Shown: positions 1 to 10,200 of the stretch, one piece after another
How positions within the stretch are numbered: position 1 is the stretch's first letter
Layout: every line of letters begins with the position of its first letter
NCBI RefSeq assembly: GCF_014200305.1
Contig: NZ_JACHBL010000001.1
Span: 744,001 to 808,000, forward strand
Origin: Neomicrococcus lactis
GTDB lineage: Bacteria; Actinomycetota; Actinomycetes; Actinomycetales; Micrococcaceae
DNA length: 64,000 nt
Direction of reading: 5' to 3'
Position numbers and translations under genes: made by a program
Notes under the pieces: generated by a model
Databases searched by the model: none
The model's input: the letters and a program-made list of their open reading frames with translations, nothing else
Told to the model about the DNA's origin: nothing

Positions 1-485
1 CCATTTGCTCGCAGTTGTTGCTGCTCTCGGCCGAGGATCCTGTAAAGGACATCTACCTCTACATCAACTCGCCTGGCGGCTCCATCACCGCCGGTATGGC
101 CATTTACGACACCATGAAGTTCATCCCGAACGACGTGGTCACCGTGGCAACCGGCTTGGCTGCATCCATGGGACAGTTCCTTTTATCCTCGGGTACGAAG
201 GGCAAGCGCTACGCAACCCCGAACGCACGTATTTTGATGCACCAGCCTTCTGGTGGCATCGGCGGTACGGCTTCTGACATCCGTATTCAGGCTGAACTGA
301 TCCTTCACATGAAGAAGGTCATGTCTGAGCTGACGGCAGAGCAGACCGGCCAGCCACTCGAGCGAATCCTCAAGGACAATGACCGCGACAAGTGGTTCAC
401 TGCTGAAGAGGGTCTCGAATACGGCTTCTTCGACAAGATCGCAACGCACTCGACCTCCGTCTCTGGCGGCGGCGGAGTGAAGTAG
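1..485 (+). CDS. clpP1: ClpP1 ATP-dependent protease proteolytic subunit (5' partial)
   Basis: Serine protease subunit of the Clp complex, cut off by the window edge; the first complete codon is at 3 and the frame is open from there. The visible part carries the nucleophile Ser in GLAASMGQF and the catalytic His in ILMHQPSGG, followed by the YGFFDKI segment near the C terminus. A second clpP follows 29 bp downstream and clpX after that. This is the actinobacterial arrangement in which two different ClpP rings form one mixed tetradecamer served by ClpX or ClpC. The TAG stop is at 483-485. Assignment as the first paralogue rests on gene order. Confidence 0.95.
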   Translation, partial: ICSQLLLLSAEDPVKDIYLYINSPGGSITAGMAIYDTMKFIPNDVVTVATGLAASMGQFLLSSGTKGKRYATPNARILMHQPSGGIGGTASDIRIQAELILHMKKVMSELTAEQTGQPLERILKDNDRDKWFTAEEGLEYGFFDKIATHSTSVSGGGGVK

Positions 486-514
486 CAGCGGCACACGGTT
501 TATTAGGAGCAGGA

Positions 515-1186
515 ATGAACTTCAATCCATCAAACATTGGCACCTCTGGTGCCTCTAACATGCCGTCGGCTCGTTACGTTCTTCCACAGTTCGAAGAGCG
601 CACCCCGTACGGTTTTAAGCGCCAGGATCCTTACGCGAAGCTCTTTGAGGATCGCATTGTGTTCTTGGGCAACCAGGTTGATGACGCGTCTGCAGACGAT
701 GTCATGGCGCAGTTGTTGGTTCTCGAGTCCATGGACCCAGAGCGCGACATCACGCTGTACATCAACTCCCCAGGTGGTTCTTTCACCGCGATGACGGCCA
801 TCTACGACACCATGTTGTTCGTGCGTCCCGAGATTCAAACTGTTTGCTTGGGCCAGGCTGCATCTGCAGCTGCTGTGCTCTTGGCAGCCGGTGCACCAGG
901 CAAGCGCTTGGCGCTTCCAAACGCTCGCGTTTTGATCCACCAGCCAGCAATGGGTGGCGGCGAACGCGGCACCGCAACGGATCTGCAGATTCAGGCTGAA
1001 GAAGTTATGCGCATGCGTTCATGGCTCGAGAACACCTTGGCGTTGCACACCAACCGTGCACCTGAGGAAGTCGGCAACGACATCGAGCGCGATCTCTACA
1101 TGACCGCCGAAGGCGCTAAGAACTACGGCCTGATCGACGAAGTGTTGGCACCTCGCAAGGTCAAGCCACAGGCAATCGCAAAGTAA
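515..1186 (+). CDS. clpP2: ClpP2 ATP-dependent protease proteolytic subunit
   Basis: Second ClpP peptidase subunit, 223 aa. Ser117 in GQAASAAAV and His142 in [10 protein letters not shown] form the active site, with the acidic residue expected in the DIERDLYM segment. The N-terminal ~25 residues are a leader of the kind removed on assembly. An AGGAGCAGG ribosome site precedes the ATG. It is probably co-transcribed with clpP1, with a hairpin terminator at 1227. In actinobacteria ClpP1 and ClpP2 act together, so this is not a redundant copy. Confidence 0.96.
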   Translation: MNFNPSNIGTSGASNMPSARYVLPQFEERTPYGFKRQDPYAKLFEDRIVFLGNQVDDASADDVMAQLLVLESMDPERDITLYINSPGGSFTAMTAIYDTMLFVRPEIQTVCLGQAASAAAVLLAAGAPGKRLALPNARVLIHQPAMGGGERGTATDLQIQAEEVMRMRSWLENTLALHTNRAPEEVGNDIERDLYMTAEGAKNYGLIDEVLAPRKVKPQAIAK

Positions 1187-1226
1187 GCGCTCGGCATTTC
1201 GCCCACGGGTAAGTAATGAACGCGAA

Positions 1227-1260
1227 GGGGCGTGTCTTTTACAGGCACGCCCCATCTTTT
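1227..1260 (+). terminator. Rho-independent terminator after clpP1-clpP2
   Basis: GGGGCGTG (1227-1234) pairs with CACGCCCC (1246-1253), and a T-rich tract (ATCTTTTT) follows. It lies 40 bp past the clpP2 stop and before clpX, so clpX probably has its own promoter in 1261-1340. Confidence 0.8.
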
Positions 1261-1360
1261 TCACCTAAGTGTCCGTGTCCTGATCTACAGTTGAAGATAG
1301 TTTCCGCGGGCTCACGCTCGTTTGACGAGTCCGCACCATTTTTTGGAGGTTGAACCACAT

Positions 1361-2653
1361 ATGGCACGAATGGGTGAAAGCTCAGAACTGCTCAAGTGTT
1401 CCTTCTGTGGCAAGAGCCAAAAACTTGTTCGCAAGTTGATCGCCGGTCCAGGTGTCTACATTTGTACAGAATGTATTGAGCTGTGCAACGAGATCATTGA
1501 AGAAGAACTCGGTGAAGTCACCGAGCAGGGGGAGATGACCCTCCCTTACCCCAAGGAAATCTTCGACTTCCTACAGGAATACGTCATTGGTCAGGAAGGC
1601 GCCAAGCGCGCTCTGTCTGTCGCTGTGTACAACCACTACAAGCGTATCCAGACGCTCAATAGCTCCAAGACCATGCAACTGGGAGAAGAGCCTCATCCAC
1701 TGGATGAAGTGGAAGTCTCCAAGTCCAACATTCTTCTGATTGGCCCAACTGGTTGCGGTAAGACGTATTTGGCGCAGACCTTGGCTAAACGTCTGAACGT
1801 GCCGTTCGCGGTGGCAGATGCAACGTCGCTTACCGAAGCAGGCTACGTTGGCGAAGATGTTGAGAACATCCTGCTCAAGCTCATTCAGGCTGCTGACTAT
1901 GACGTCAAACGTGCCGAGCAGGGCATCATCTACATTGACGAGATTGACAAGATCTCGCGTAAGTCGGAGAACCCGTCCATTACCCGTGACGTATCAGGCG
2001 AAGGTGTTCAGCAGGCACTGCTCAAGATCCTGGAAGGAACGGTCGCCTCCGTACCACCACAGGGCGGACGCAAGCATCCTCACCAGGAATTCCTGCAGAT
2101 AGACACCACGAACGTGTTGTTCATCGTTGCCGGCGCTTTCGCTGGTCTCGAAGACATCATTGGTTCGCGTGCTGGCCGCAAGGGGATTGGCTTCGGAGCT
2201 CCGCTCGCAAGCCTATCCAGCGAGACCGCGTCTTACGGCGACGTTCGTCCAGAGGACCTCTTGAAGTTTGGTTTGATTCCAGAATTCATTGGCCGTCTGC
2301 CGATCATCACCACCGTAGAAAACCTGGATAAGGAAGCTCTCATCCAGATCCTCACGGCTCCTCGCAATGCGCTCATCAAGCAGTACCAGAAAATGTTCAT
2401 GCTGGACGGCGCTACCTTGACGTTCACAGAGGACGCGCTGGACGCCATTGCTGACTTGGCAATGGACCGTGGCACGGGTGCTCGTGGTCTGCGAGCAATT
2501 CTCGAAGAGACGCTCGGCCGCATTATGTTCGACCTTCCGGGACGCACAGATGTGGCAGAAGTGATCATTGACCGAAACGTCGTGATTGACCACGCAGAGC
2601 CAACCTTGATTTCACAAGAAGTGGCACGCAAGCGTCGGAATAAATCTGCATAA
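1361..2653 (+). CDS. clpX: ClpX ATP-binding unfoldase subunit of Clp protease
   Basis: AAA+ unfoldase that feeds substrates to ClpP, 430 aa. The N-terminal zinc-binding domain has Cys13, Cys16, Cys35 and Cys38. The Walker A motif GPTGCGKT is at about 128-135 and Walker B IIYIDEID at about 190. The IGFGAP segment matches the loop that docks on ClpP. The ATG at 1361 is chosen because GGAGG lies 11 bp upstream and the protein then begins MARMGES as usual for the family. An in-frame TTG at 1322 has no ribosome site. Confidence 0.97.
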   Translation: MARMGESSELLKCSFCGKSQKLVRKLIAGPGVYICTECIELCNEIIEEELGEVTEQGEMTLPYPKEIFDFLQEYVIGQEGAKRALSVAVYNHYKRIQTLNSSKTMQLGEEPHPLDEVEVSKSNILLIGPTGCGKTYLAQTLAKRLNVPFAVADATSLTEAGYVGEDVENILLKLIQAADYDVKRAEQGIIYIDEIDKISRKSENPSITRDVSGEGVQQALLKILEGTVASVPPQGGRKHPHQEFLQIDTTNVLFIVAGAFAGLEDIIGSRAGRKGIGFGAPLASLSSETASYGDVRPEDLLKFGLIPEFIGRLPIITTVENLDKEALIQILTAPRNALIKQYQKMFMLDGATLTFTEDALDAIADLAMDRGTGARGLRAILEETLGRIMFDLPGRTDVAEVIIDRNVVIDHAEPTLISQEVARKRRNKSA

Positions 2654-2675
2654 TTTTGAGCTATTGCTCATAACG

Positions 2676-2707
2676 GGGGCAGGATGAGCAAACGTTCATC
2701 TTGCCCC
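2676..2707 (+). terminator. Hairpin terminator after clpX
   Basis: GGGGCAGGATGA (2676-2687) pairs with TCATCTTGCCCC (2696-2707) with one G-U wobble, followed by TTT. It lies 23 bp past the clpX stop. Confidence 0.75.
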
Positions 2708-2766
2708 TTTGCATGACGTCGCTAAACGCGGCGCACTATTTTTGATCAACCTCTGAGGAGAGACTT

Positions 2767-3396
2767 GTGACTGAGACCGTAGCTACAGAGCATTCCGTTG
2801 TTGATTTCTGGTTTGACCCAACCTGCCCGTTTGCCTGGGCCACCTCGCGTTGGATGCTTGAAGTGGAAAAGGTCCGTTCGGTCAAAACGAACTGGCACGT
2901 CATGAGCCTTGCCGTATTGAACGAGGGCCGCGACGAATTGCCAGAGGACTACAAGGCACACTTGAAGACCGCATGGGGACCAGTTCGCGTTTTGATCAAG
3001 GCTGCTCAAGAGCACGACGATGACGTCATCGGCAAGCTCTACACGGCCATGGGCACGCTGATTCACCAGGAAAAGGTTCAGGACCGCGACGAGGTTGTCC
3101 GCCGCGCACTCGAGATCGTCGGACTTCCGGCCAACCTCGCTGACGTCGCTCACACCGACGAGGTTGACGACGCCCTTCGCGTCAGCCACTCCGAGGGTAT
3201 CAGCCGTGTGGGACAGGACGTTGGAACGCCAATCGTTGCCTTCAATGGCACCGCATTCTTCGGTCCCGTCATCACGCGCGTTCCTAAGGGAGAACTCGCT
3301 GGCGAGCTCTTCGATGCTTCGGTGACGCTGGCTTCGTACCCGCACTTCTTCGAGATCAAGCGCAGCCGCACCGAGTCCCCAGTGACTGAGCTCTAG
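2767..3396 (+). CDS. DsbA-family protein, mycothiol-dependent nitroreductase (Rv2466c)-like
   Basis: Cytosolic thioredoxin-fold (DsbA-like) protein of 209 aa. The opening strand DFWFDPTCPFAWATSRW and the late segment GTPIVAF (with the cis-Pro typical of the fold) are characteristic, and there is no signal peptide. The family includes Mycobacterium tuberculosis Rv2466c, a mycothiol-linked oxidoreductase encoded close to its clp genes, which matches this position. Unlike the CPWC site of Rv2466c, this copy reads C20-P-F-A23, so the second cysteine is missing and a monothiol mechanism is inferred. The GTG start at 2767 has TGAGGAG upstream. A 28-bp tandem repeat begins at its stop codon. Confidence 0.8.
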   Translation: MTETVATEHSVVDFWFDPTCPFAWATSRWMLEVEKVRSVKTNWHVMSLAVLNEGRDELPEDYKAHLKTAWGPVRVLIKAAQEHDDDVIGKLYTAMGTLIHQEKVQDRDEVVRRALEIVGLPANLADVAHTDEVDDALRVSHSEGISRVGQDVGTPIVAFNGTAFFGPVITRVPKGELAGELFDASVTLASYPHFFEIKRSRTESPVTEL

Positions 3397-3491
3397 TCAC
3401 TGATCATTATTGACTGAGGTTTAGTTACTGATCTCTATTCACTGAGGTCTAGTCTCTGAGATCTGTTCACTGAGCTCAAGGTATTGAGGTC
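3394..3491 (+). repeat. 28-bp degenerate tandem repeat starting at a stop codon (about 3.5 copies)
   Basis: Units at 3394-3421, 3422-3449 and 3450-3477 each begin TAGT and end with an ACTGAG element; a half unit runs to 3491. The first TAG is the stop codon of the preceding gene, and the gene's last codons (GTGACTGAGCTC) match the end of each unit. The array therefore looks like duplication of the gene's 3' tip. Confidence 0.85.
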
Positions 3492-3497
3492 GACAGC

Positions 3498-3545
3498 AAA
3501 AAGTCGCCCGCACCTCCTCTTTCGAGGAACGTGCGGGCGACTTTT
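3498..3545. terminator. Bidirectional terminator between convergent genes
   Basis: AAAAGTCGCCCGCAC (3499-3513) is the exact reverse complement of GTGCGGGCGACTTTT (3531-3545). The A-tract and T-tract flanks let it end transcription from the DsbA-like gene on the plus strand and from valS on the minus strand. Confidence 0.9.
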
Positions 3546-3570
3546 CTATTGCAGCCTGTGCGCGGACTGA

Positions 3571-6195
3571 CTACTCGGCTGGAACTTCAGCCTCAGCCAA
3601 GACCACGTCGGAGATCGTCAGTTCTCCGTCAACGTTGGCGAAGTGCAGATCCTTCGCGTTACCGGCGGCAAGCAGATCGCCCAAGCCGTTGCGAATACGC
3701 TCGACCTGTTCGGCCGGAGCATTCACGGTGGCGCTGGTAACTTCGGTGCGCTGCTTAACCTTTGCCTCGGACTTGGCCTTACGCAGGCCACCCAGGGCCA
3801 ACGCGACATCGGTCAAGACACGAGCGTCGGCGTCGGCAACGGCGTTCGCGAACGAATCGGCGGTTGGCCAAGCGGCACGGTGTACAGATCCTGCACGCCA
3901 CCAGCCCCAGACCTCTTCGGTCGCGAATGGCTGGAACGGTGCCAAAAGACGCAAGAGTGCATCGAGCGTCGTGGCCAAGGTGGCAAGCACGCTGGCTTGC
4001 TCCTCTTCACCACGAGCACCGTAAGCACGGTCCTTGATGAGCTCCACGTAGTCGTCCGTGAAGGACCAGAAGAAGGACTCGGTGATCGCAAGGGCGCGAG
4101 CGTAGTCGTACTGCTCAAACGCGCGGGTGCTCTGCTCGATGACCTCGGCGAGGCGCACCAAGAGCGAGCGGTCCAGAGCGTTCGTGACTACGGCGGCGTC
4201 GTCAACAATAATGTTGGCTTCGGTGGCGCCGAGGTTCAGTGCGAACTTAGAGGCGTTGAGAAGCTTGATGGCCAGACGACGACCAATCTTCATCTGAGCC
4301 ACTTCATACGCGGTATCCGCGCCGAGCTTGGCAGATGCTGCCCAGTAGCGCACGGCGTCAGAACCAAACTCGTCAAGAATCTCGTTCGGGACCACCACGT
4401 TGCCCTTGGACTTGGACATCTTCTTGCGGTCCGGGTCAAGGATCCAGCCGGAGAGTGCCGCGTGCTTCCACGGTGCGCAGTTGTGCAAAGAATCTGCACG
4501 AACGGCGGTGGAGAACAACCACGTACGGATGATGTCGTGGCCCTGTGGACGCATGTCGAACGGGAAGACCTTCGAGAAGTAGTCCTCGTCAACGCCCCAC
4601 TTGCCCACGATCTGCGGGGTCAAGGAAGAGGTAGCCCACGTGTCGAGCACGTCAGGATCGCCCATGAAGCCGTTCGGCTGGTCGCGCTGAGACTCGTCAA
4701 AGCCTGGAGCAGTCTGAGCAATCGGGTCAACAGGAAGCATGTCTTCGGTTGGAAGAATCGGAGCCTCATAGCGTGGCTCGCCGTTCTCGTCCAAGGCGTA
4801 CCAGACAGGAATCGGGACACCGAAGAAGCGCTGACGGGATACCAGCCAGTCGCCGTTCAAGCCAGCAACCCAGTTCTCGTAACGGGAACGCATGAAGCTT
4901 GGGTGGAACTCGATCTCGCGACCGCGCTGGATCATCTGGTTACGGCGCTCTTCGGAGAGGCCACCGTTGCGGATGTACCACTGGCGAGACGTGACAACCT
5001 CAAGAGGCTTGTCACCCTTCTCGTAGAAGTTCACGGCGTGCATGATCTTCTTTGGCTCTCCGTCAAGGAGTTTACGCTCGGTCAGCATGGAAACCACGGC
5101 TTCCTTAGCGGAGAACGCCGTCTTACCAGCCACCTGCGCGTACGCTTCGCGGCCGGCCTCGGTGGTGATCCACTCAGGAACGTCGCCGCTGACGCGACCA
5201 TCGCGGCCAATGATGGCACGCGTTGGAAGCTGAAGTTCACGCCACCAGGTCACGTCGGTCAAGTCACCGAACGTACACACCATGGCAATACCGGAGCCCT
5301 TATCAGCCTTAGCCAATGGATGCGGGTGAACCGTAACAGGAACCTCGAACAACGGAGACGTCACCGTCTTGCCGAAGAGGTGCTTGTAGCGGTCATCGTC
5401 CGGGTTAGCTACGAGAGCTGCACACGCTGGCAAAAGCTCAGGGCGCGTGGTCTCGATGAAGACCTGCTCGCCGTCTTCAGCAGTGAAGGGGTAGCGGTAG
5501 TAAGCGCCAGCAACTTCGCGGTCCTCAAGCTCAGCCTGAGCCACAGCGGTGCGGAACGTGACGTCCCACAGCGTTGGGGCCTCGGACAAGTAGGCGTTTC
5601 CTGCGGAGATGTCACGCAAGAACGCGCGCTGCGAGGTGGCACGCGAGTGGTTGTCAATGGTGCGGTACGTGATGTCCCAGTCCACGGACAAGCCGAGGGT
5701 GGTGAACAAGTGCTCGAAGACCTTCTCGTCTTCAGCAGACAACTTTTCACACAGCTCAATGAAGTTCTGGCGGGAGATAACATCCCAGTCGCGCTGGTTC
5801 TTGGCTGGCTGCGCTGGTGGCTGGTAGTCAGGATCGTACGGCTTGGTTGGCTCGCAACGGACACCGTAGAAGTTCTGCACGCGGCGCTCGGTGGGCAAAC
5901 CGTTGTCATCCCAACCCATGGGGTAGAAGACGTTCTTACCGGTCATGCGCTGGTAGCGCGCCAAAACGTCAGTCTGGGTGTAGGAGAAGATGTGTCCTAC
6001 GTGAAGAGAACCAGACGCCGTTGGCGGGGGAGTGTCGATCGAGAAGACCTGCTCGCGCGTGGTGTTCTCATCGAACTTGTAAGTGCCCTCTGAACGCCAA
6101 CGGGCGGTCAAGGACTCCTCAAGCCCTTCAAGAGCTGGTTTGTCTGGAACGGATACGGAAGTGGGCGTGTCTGTGCCCGGAATATTGGAGGACAT
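3571..6195 (-). CDS. valS: Valine--tRNA ligase (alternate, archaeal/rickettsial-like type)
   Basis: Class I aminoacyl-tRNA synthetase that charges tRNA-Val, 874 aa. The HIGH-type motif is LHVGH (about 65-68) and the KMSKS motif is at about 592-596, with the editing domain between them. Motifs such as SIDTPPPTASG and YPMGWDDNGLP, and the lack of the long C-terminal coiled-coil arm of ordinary bacterial ValRS, place it in the alternate type seen in many actinobacteria. The ATG at 6195 has AGAAGG upstream; an in-frame start 39 bp earlier lacks one. It is divergent from the SDR gene with a 63-bp gap. Confidence 0.95.
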   Translation of the reverse strand: MSSNIPGTDTPTSVSVPDKPALEGLEESLTARWRSEGTYKFDENTTREQVFSIDTPPPTASGSLHVGHIFSYTQTDVLARYQRMTGKNVFYPMGWDDNGLPTERRVQNFYGVRCEPTKPYDPDYQPPAQPAKNQRDWDVISRQNFIELCEKLSAEDEKVFEHLFTTLGLSVDWDITYRTIDNHSRATSQRAFLRDISAGNAYLSEAPTLWDVTFRTAVAQAELEDREVAGAYYRYPFTAEDGEQVFIETTRPELLPACAALVANPDDDRYKHLFGKTVTSPLFEVPVTVHPHPLAKADKGSGIAMVCTFGDLTDVTWWRELQLPTRAIIGRDGRVSGDVPEWITTEAGREAYAQVAGKTAFSAKEAVVSMLTERKLLDGEPKKIMHAVNFYEKGDKPLEVVTSRQWYIRNGGLSEERRNQMIQRGREIEFHPSFMRSRYENWVAGLNGDWLVSRQRFFGVPIPVWYALDENGEPRYEAPILPTEDMLPVDPIAQTAPGFDESQRDQPNGFMGDPDVLDTWATSSLTPQIVGKWGVDEDYFSKVFPFDMRPQGHDIIRTWLFSTAVRADSLHNCAPWKHAALSGWILDPDRKKMSKSKGNVVVPNEILDEFGSDAVRYWAASAKLGADTAYEVAQMKIGRRLAIKLLNASKFALNLGATEANIIVDDAAVVTNALDRSLLVRLAEVIEQSTRAFEQYDYARALAITESFFWSFTDDYVELIKDRAYGARGEEEQASVLATLATTLDALLRLLAPFQPFATEEVWGWWRAGSVHRAAWPTADSFANAVADADARVLTDVALALGGLRKAKSEAKVKQRTEVTSATVNAPAEQVERIRNGLGDLLAAGNAKDLHFANVDGELTISDVVLAEAEVPAE

Positions 6196-6246
6196 GCCTT
6201 CTATTCTTCCACGTTCACATGGCGAGACTGGCAACCGCTCGCGCGC

Positions 6247-6259
6247 TAGGGTGGATTTA
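6247..6259 (+). promoter_or_regulatory. -10-like TAGGGT placing the transcription start at the SDR start codon
   Basis: TAGGGT at 6247-6252 fits the actinobacterial TAnnnT -10 consensus, and its end lies 6 nt before the ATG at 6259. A leaderless mRNA is inferred; no good -35 is visible. A short GGTGGA is also present, so a minimal leader cannot be excluded. Confidence 0.4.
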
Positions 6260-7038
6260 TGAGTGAGACCACGTCAAATCTTGAAAACACTTCGTCCACC
6301 CGTGCAGCAGTTGTCACGGGAGCAAGCTCCGGAATCGGCGCCGCCAGCGTTCGTCAGCTGACCGCACAGGGCTGGAAGATCTTCGCTTTTGCACGCCGCG
6401 AAGACAAGCTCAAGACAATTGCCGAAGAGACTGGCGCCATCGCCGTGGTGGGCGACGTCAGCAAGCAAGAAGACGTAGACAACCTCCTCGCAATCGTCAC
6501 GGAACAGGGCGGCGTAGACACCGTCATCAACATCGCCGGCGGAGCACTCGGCGTGGACACCGTGGGCAACGCAAAGGACGAAGACTGGGAGCACATGTAC
6601 GCCAGCAACGTGCTGGGCACCATGAAGGTCACCCGCGCGTTCTTGCCCATGCTTCGCGCTAACGGCGAAGGAACCGTGCTGAACCTGACCAGCATGGCAG
6701 CGCTCGTCTCCTATGAAGGTGGTGGCGGATACAACGCTGCTAAGGCTGCCGAACGCGCAATGACGCAAGCACTCCGCCTCGAAGAAGCAGAGAACAACGT
6801 CCGCGTGATGGAAGTTCTCCCCGGAATGGTTTACACGGAAGAGTTCTCGCTGGTCCGTTTGGGCTCCAAGGAAGCAGCGGAGAAGGTCTACCAAGGCGTC
6901 GAGAAGCCGTTGCTTGCCGAAGACATCGCGGACATTGTTTCCTACGCCGTCAACGCACCTCATCACGTCAACCTTGATGAGATCGTCGTGAGGCCTGTAG
7001 CACAACCGGCGGTGCATAAGGTGATACGCAAAAAGTAG
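6259..7038 (+). CDS. Short-chain dehydrogenase/reductase (SDR) family oxidoreductase
   Basis: Classical SDR of 259 aa with a Rossmann fold. The nucleotide-binding TGASSGIG is at 20-27, NIAGG follows, and the catalytic Ser lies in LTSMAALVSY with Tyr158 and Lys162 in YNAAK. The FARREDK stretch at the end of the second strand suggests NADP(H) preference. The closest functional group is the serine 3-dehydrogenase/YdfG-like SDRs, but the substrate cannot be read from the sequence. It stands alone between divergent valS and the ileS leader. The stop lies just before the T-box element, so some read-through into ileS is possible. Confidence 0.85.
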   Translation: MSETTSNLENTSSTRAAVVTGASSGIGAASVRQLTAQGWKIFAFARREDKLKTIAEETGAIAVVGDVSKQEDVDNLLAIVTEQGGVDTVINIAGGALGVDTVGNAKDEDWEHMYASNVLGTMKVTRAFLPMLRANGEGTVLNLTSMAALVSYEGGGGYNAAKAAERAMTQALRLEEAENNVRVMEVLPGMVYTEEFSLVRLGSKEAAEKVYQGVEKPLLAEDIADIVSYAVNAPHHVNLDEIVVRPVAQPAVHKVIRKK

Positions 7039-7041
7039 CGG

Positions 7042-7290
7042 TATCATAAAGAGAACTGCGTTGACCCGGCTATCACCGGTGAGCATTCGGAAGAACGGAA
7101 GCGCTCGCGTTTCTTATTAGACCCGAACGGGATCGCCCGACATAGCGAAAATCAAGCGGCGTCGTCGTACTCAAATATGGGTACGCATGACGCAAGCGGG
7201 GTGGTACCGCGACCCTTTCGCCAATGCGAAGGGAGCTCGTCCCCGCATCGAAGCGAAGACCCCACCGGGTCGCCGATGCCAGGACCGATC
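7042..7290 (+). promoter_or_regulatory. ileS T-box riboswitch (translational, ultrashort stem I)
   Basis: The leader of ileS contains the T-box core TGGTACCGCG (7202-7211), which pairs with the uncharged tRNA acceptor end. A short hairpin, CCGG-CTATCA-CCGG (about 7066-7079), exposes the Ile specifier codon ATC at 7072-7074. There is no terminator before ileS; GCGACCC (7209-7215) can pair with GGGTCGC (7267-7273) close to the AGGA ribosome site at 7281. This matches the actinobacterial translational T-boxes known for ileS: uncharged tRNA-Ile would free the ribosome site. A -10-like TATCAT is at 7042-7047. Confidence 0.9.
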
Positions 7291-10200
7291 ATGAGCTTTT
7301 ACCCCAAGGCCACTACAGATCCCGAACGTGGAACTCCCGCGTCCCCACGATTCCCAGCGATGGAAGAGCGCACGCTCGCATACTGGGACAAGGACGGAAC
7401 GTTCCAAGCCAGCATTGATCAGCGCGCCGCCGGTGAGAATGAGTTCGTCTTCTATGACGGACCTCCCTTCGCCAACGGCCTTCCGCACTACGGTCACTTG
7501 CTGACCGGCTACGTCAAGGACCTCGTAGCGCGCTACCAGACCCAGCAGGGCCGCCGCGTTGAGCGCCGCTTTGGTTGGGACACGCACGGTCTGCCTGCTG
7601 AGCTCGAAGCGATGAAGCAGCTGGGTATGACGGATAAGAACGAAATCCTTGCCATGGGCATCGACAAGTTCAATGACGCTTGCCGCGCGTCCGTCTTGAA
7701 GTACACCGACGAATGGCGCGAGTATGTCACGCGCCAGGCGCGCTGGGTGGACTTCGACAACGACTACAAGACCCTCAACGTTGAGTACATGGAATCCGTG
7801 CTGTGGGCGTTCAAGAACCTCAGCGATCAAGGCCTGACCTACAAGGGTTTCCGCGTTCTTCCATACTGCTGGAAAGACGAAACGCCGCTGTCAAACCATG
7901 AATTGCGCATGGATGATGACGTCTACAAGAACCGCCAGGACCCTACCGTTACGGTGGCTTTCGAGCTGGCGGGGGAGAAGGCTGATGCGCTGAGCCTAGG
8001 CGGAACCTACGCGCTCGCATGGACCACGACGCCGTGGACCCTTCCTACGAATCAGGCTCTCGCGGTTGGTCCTCAGGTCACCTACGTGACCGTTCCGGCT
8101 GGCCCCAACGGCGCTGGCATTGGCGAAAACTTCGCACCGAAAGCATTCTTGCTTGCGAAGGATTTGCTGGGTGCGCACGCGAAGGATCTTGGGTACGACG
8201 ACGCAGCTGCCGCAACAGCCGCTGTCACTGGCGAATTCCAGGGCACCGACCTTGAAGACGTGGCCTACACGCCGCTGTTCGATTACTTCACGGACGACGA
8301 GACCTACGGCACGGGAACCGCTTGGCGCATCCTCGTGGCTGACTACGTGACCACCACGGACGGTACCGGCATTGTTCACCAGGCTCCAGCCTACGGTGAA
8401 GATGACCAAGCCATCTGTGAAGCGGCCGGCATCCCTGTGGTGCTGTCCGTAGATGAAGGCGCGAAGTTCCTTCCGCTCTTCGCCAAGCCAAGCCCCTCCG
8501 GCTCCACCGAGCTCGCCGAGATTGCTGGCGTGCAGGTGTTCGAGGCGAACAAGACCATCATCCGTGTCCTCAAGGACAAGGGTGTGCTGGCTCGTCAAGC
8601 AACCTACGAGCACTCCTACCCACACTGCTGGCGCTGCCGCACGCCGCTCATCTACCGCGCGATCTCCTCGTGGTACGTCTCCGTCACGAAGTTCAAGGAG
8701 CAGATGCTCGAACTGAATGAAGAGATCAACTGGATCCCGGGCAACGTGAAGCACGGCCAGTTCGGCAAGTGGCTCGAGAACGCTCGCGACTGGTCCATCT
8801 CCCGTAACCGCTTCTGGGGTTCGCCAATCCCTGTCTGGGAATCTGACAACCCTGAATACCCACGCACCGAGGTCTACGGCTCTTTGGCTGAGATCGAAGA
8901 GGCGTTTGGCCGTTTGCCGTTGAACCATGAGGGTCGGGTTGACCTGCACCGTCCGTTCATCGACGATCTGGTGCGCCCGAACCCGGACGATCCCACGGGA
9001 CAGTCCATGATGCGCCGCGTGGAAGATGTCTTGGACGTCTGGTTTGACTCCGGATCCATGCCATACGCGCAGGTGCACTACCCGATGGAAAACCGCGAGT
9101 GGTTTGATACCCACAACCCGGCTGACTTCATCGTGGAGTACATCGGACAGACGCGTGGCTGGTTCTACACGCTGCACATCTTGGCTACTTCTTTGTTCAA
9201 GCGTCCTGCGTTCAAGAACGTCATCAGCCACGGCATCGTGTTGGGATCCGACGGACAGAAGATGTCCAAGTCCCTCCAGAACTACCCGAACGTCAACGAG
9301 GTCTTGGACCGCGACGGCTCTGACGCCATGCGTTGGTTCCTCATGAATTCACCGATCCTTCGTGGCGGCAACTTGATTGTCACGGAAGAGGGCATCCGCG
9401 AAGGCGTGCGCCAAGTGCTCTTGCCGCTGTGGAACGTGTGGCACTTCTTTAGCCTGTACACGAACGCTGCGAACAACGGCGCCGGCTACGAAGCCAAGCT
9501 GCGTTACACCTCGAGCGATCCGCTGGACTCTTACATGCTCTCCGCCACCGGAAACTTGGTGCGAGACGTCAAGGCCAACATGGACGCCTACGAGGTTTCG
9601 AGCGCTACCGAAGCCATCCGCTCCTACATGGAAACCCTGACGAACTGGTACGTGCGCCGTTCCCGCGAGCGTTTCTTTGCCGAAGACGAGCAGGCCTTTG
9701 ACGTGCTCTACACGTGCTTGGAAACCTTGTGCCGCGTGGCTGCACCGTTCTTGCCACTCGTCACGGAAGAAGTGTGGCGTGGCCTCACGGGCGAGCGCTC
9801 GGTGCACCTCACGGATTACCCGAACGCCGAAGACTTCCCGCAGGACGTGGCCTTGGTGGAAACCATGGAGCTCACCCGCACCATCTGCTCCACGGGCTCG
9901 TCCTTGCGTAAGGCCTCCAAGCTGCGCGTGCGTTTGCCATTGCAGTCTTTGACGGCAGCCGTTCCAGAACCTGCACGCTTCGGCGACACGTTCGCGAACA
10001 TCATCGCCGAAGAGCTCAATGTGCGCGCCGTGTCATTCGTGGACGCTGCCACCACGAGTGCCGCAGACTTCGGTCTTTCTCAGCAGCTCACCGTCAACGC
10101 TCGCGCGGCCGGCCCACGTTTGGGCAAGGACGTTCAGCGTGCCATCAAGGGCGCCAAGTCTGGCGACTGGAGCGTTTCTGACGCTGGTGTCGTGACGGCT

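Noticed and set aside
3394-3491. Possible CRISPR array
   Set aside because: Units are directly adjacent without unique spacers of constant length, and no cas genes are present.
3643-6093. 816-aa open frame on the plus strand opposite valS
   Set aside because: It lies wholly antisense to a certain gene, has no ribosome site and no recognisable domain; high-GC codon bias creates such shadows.
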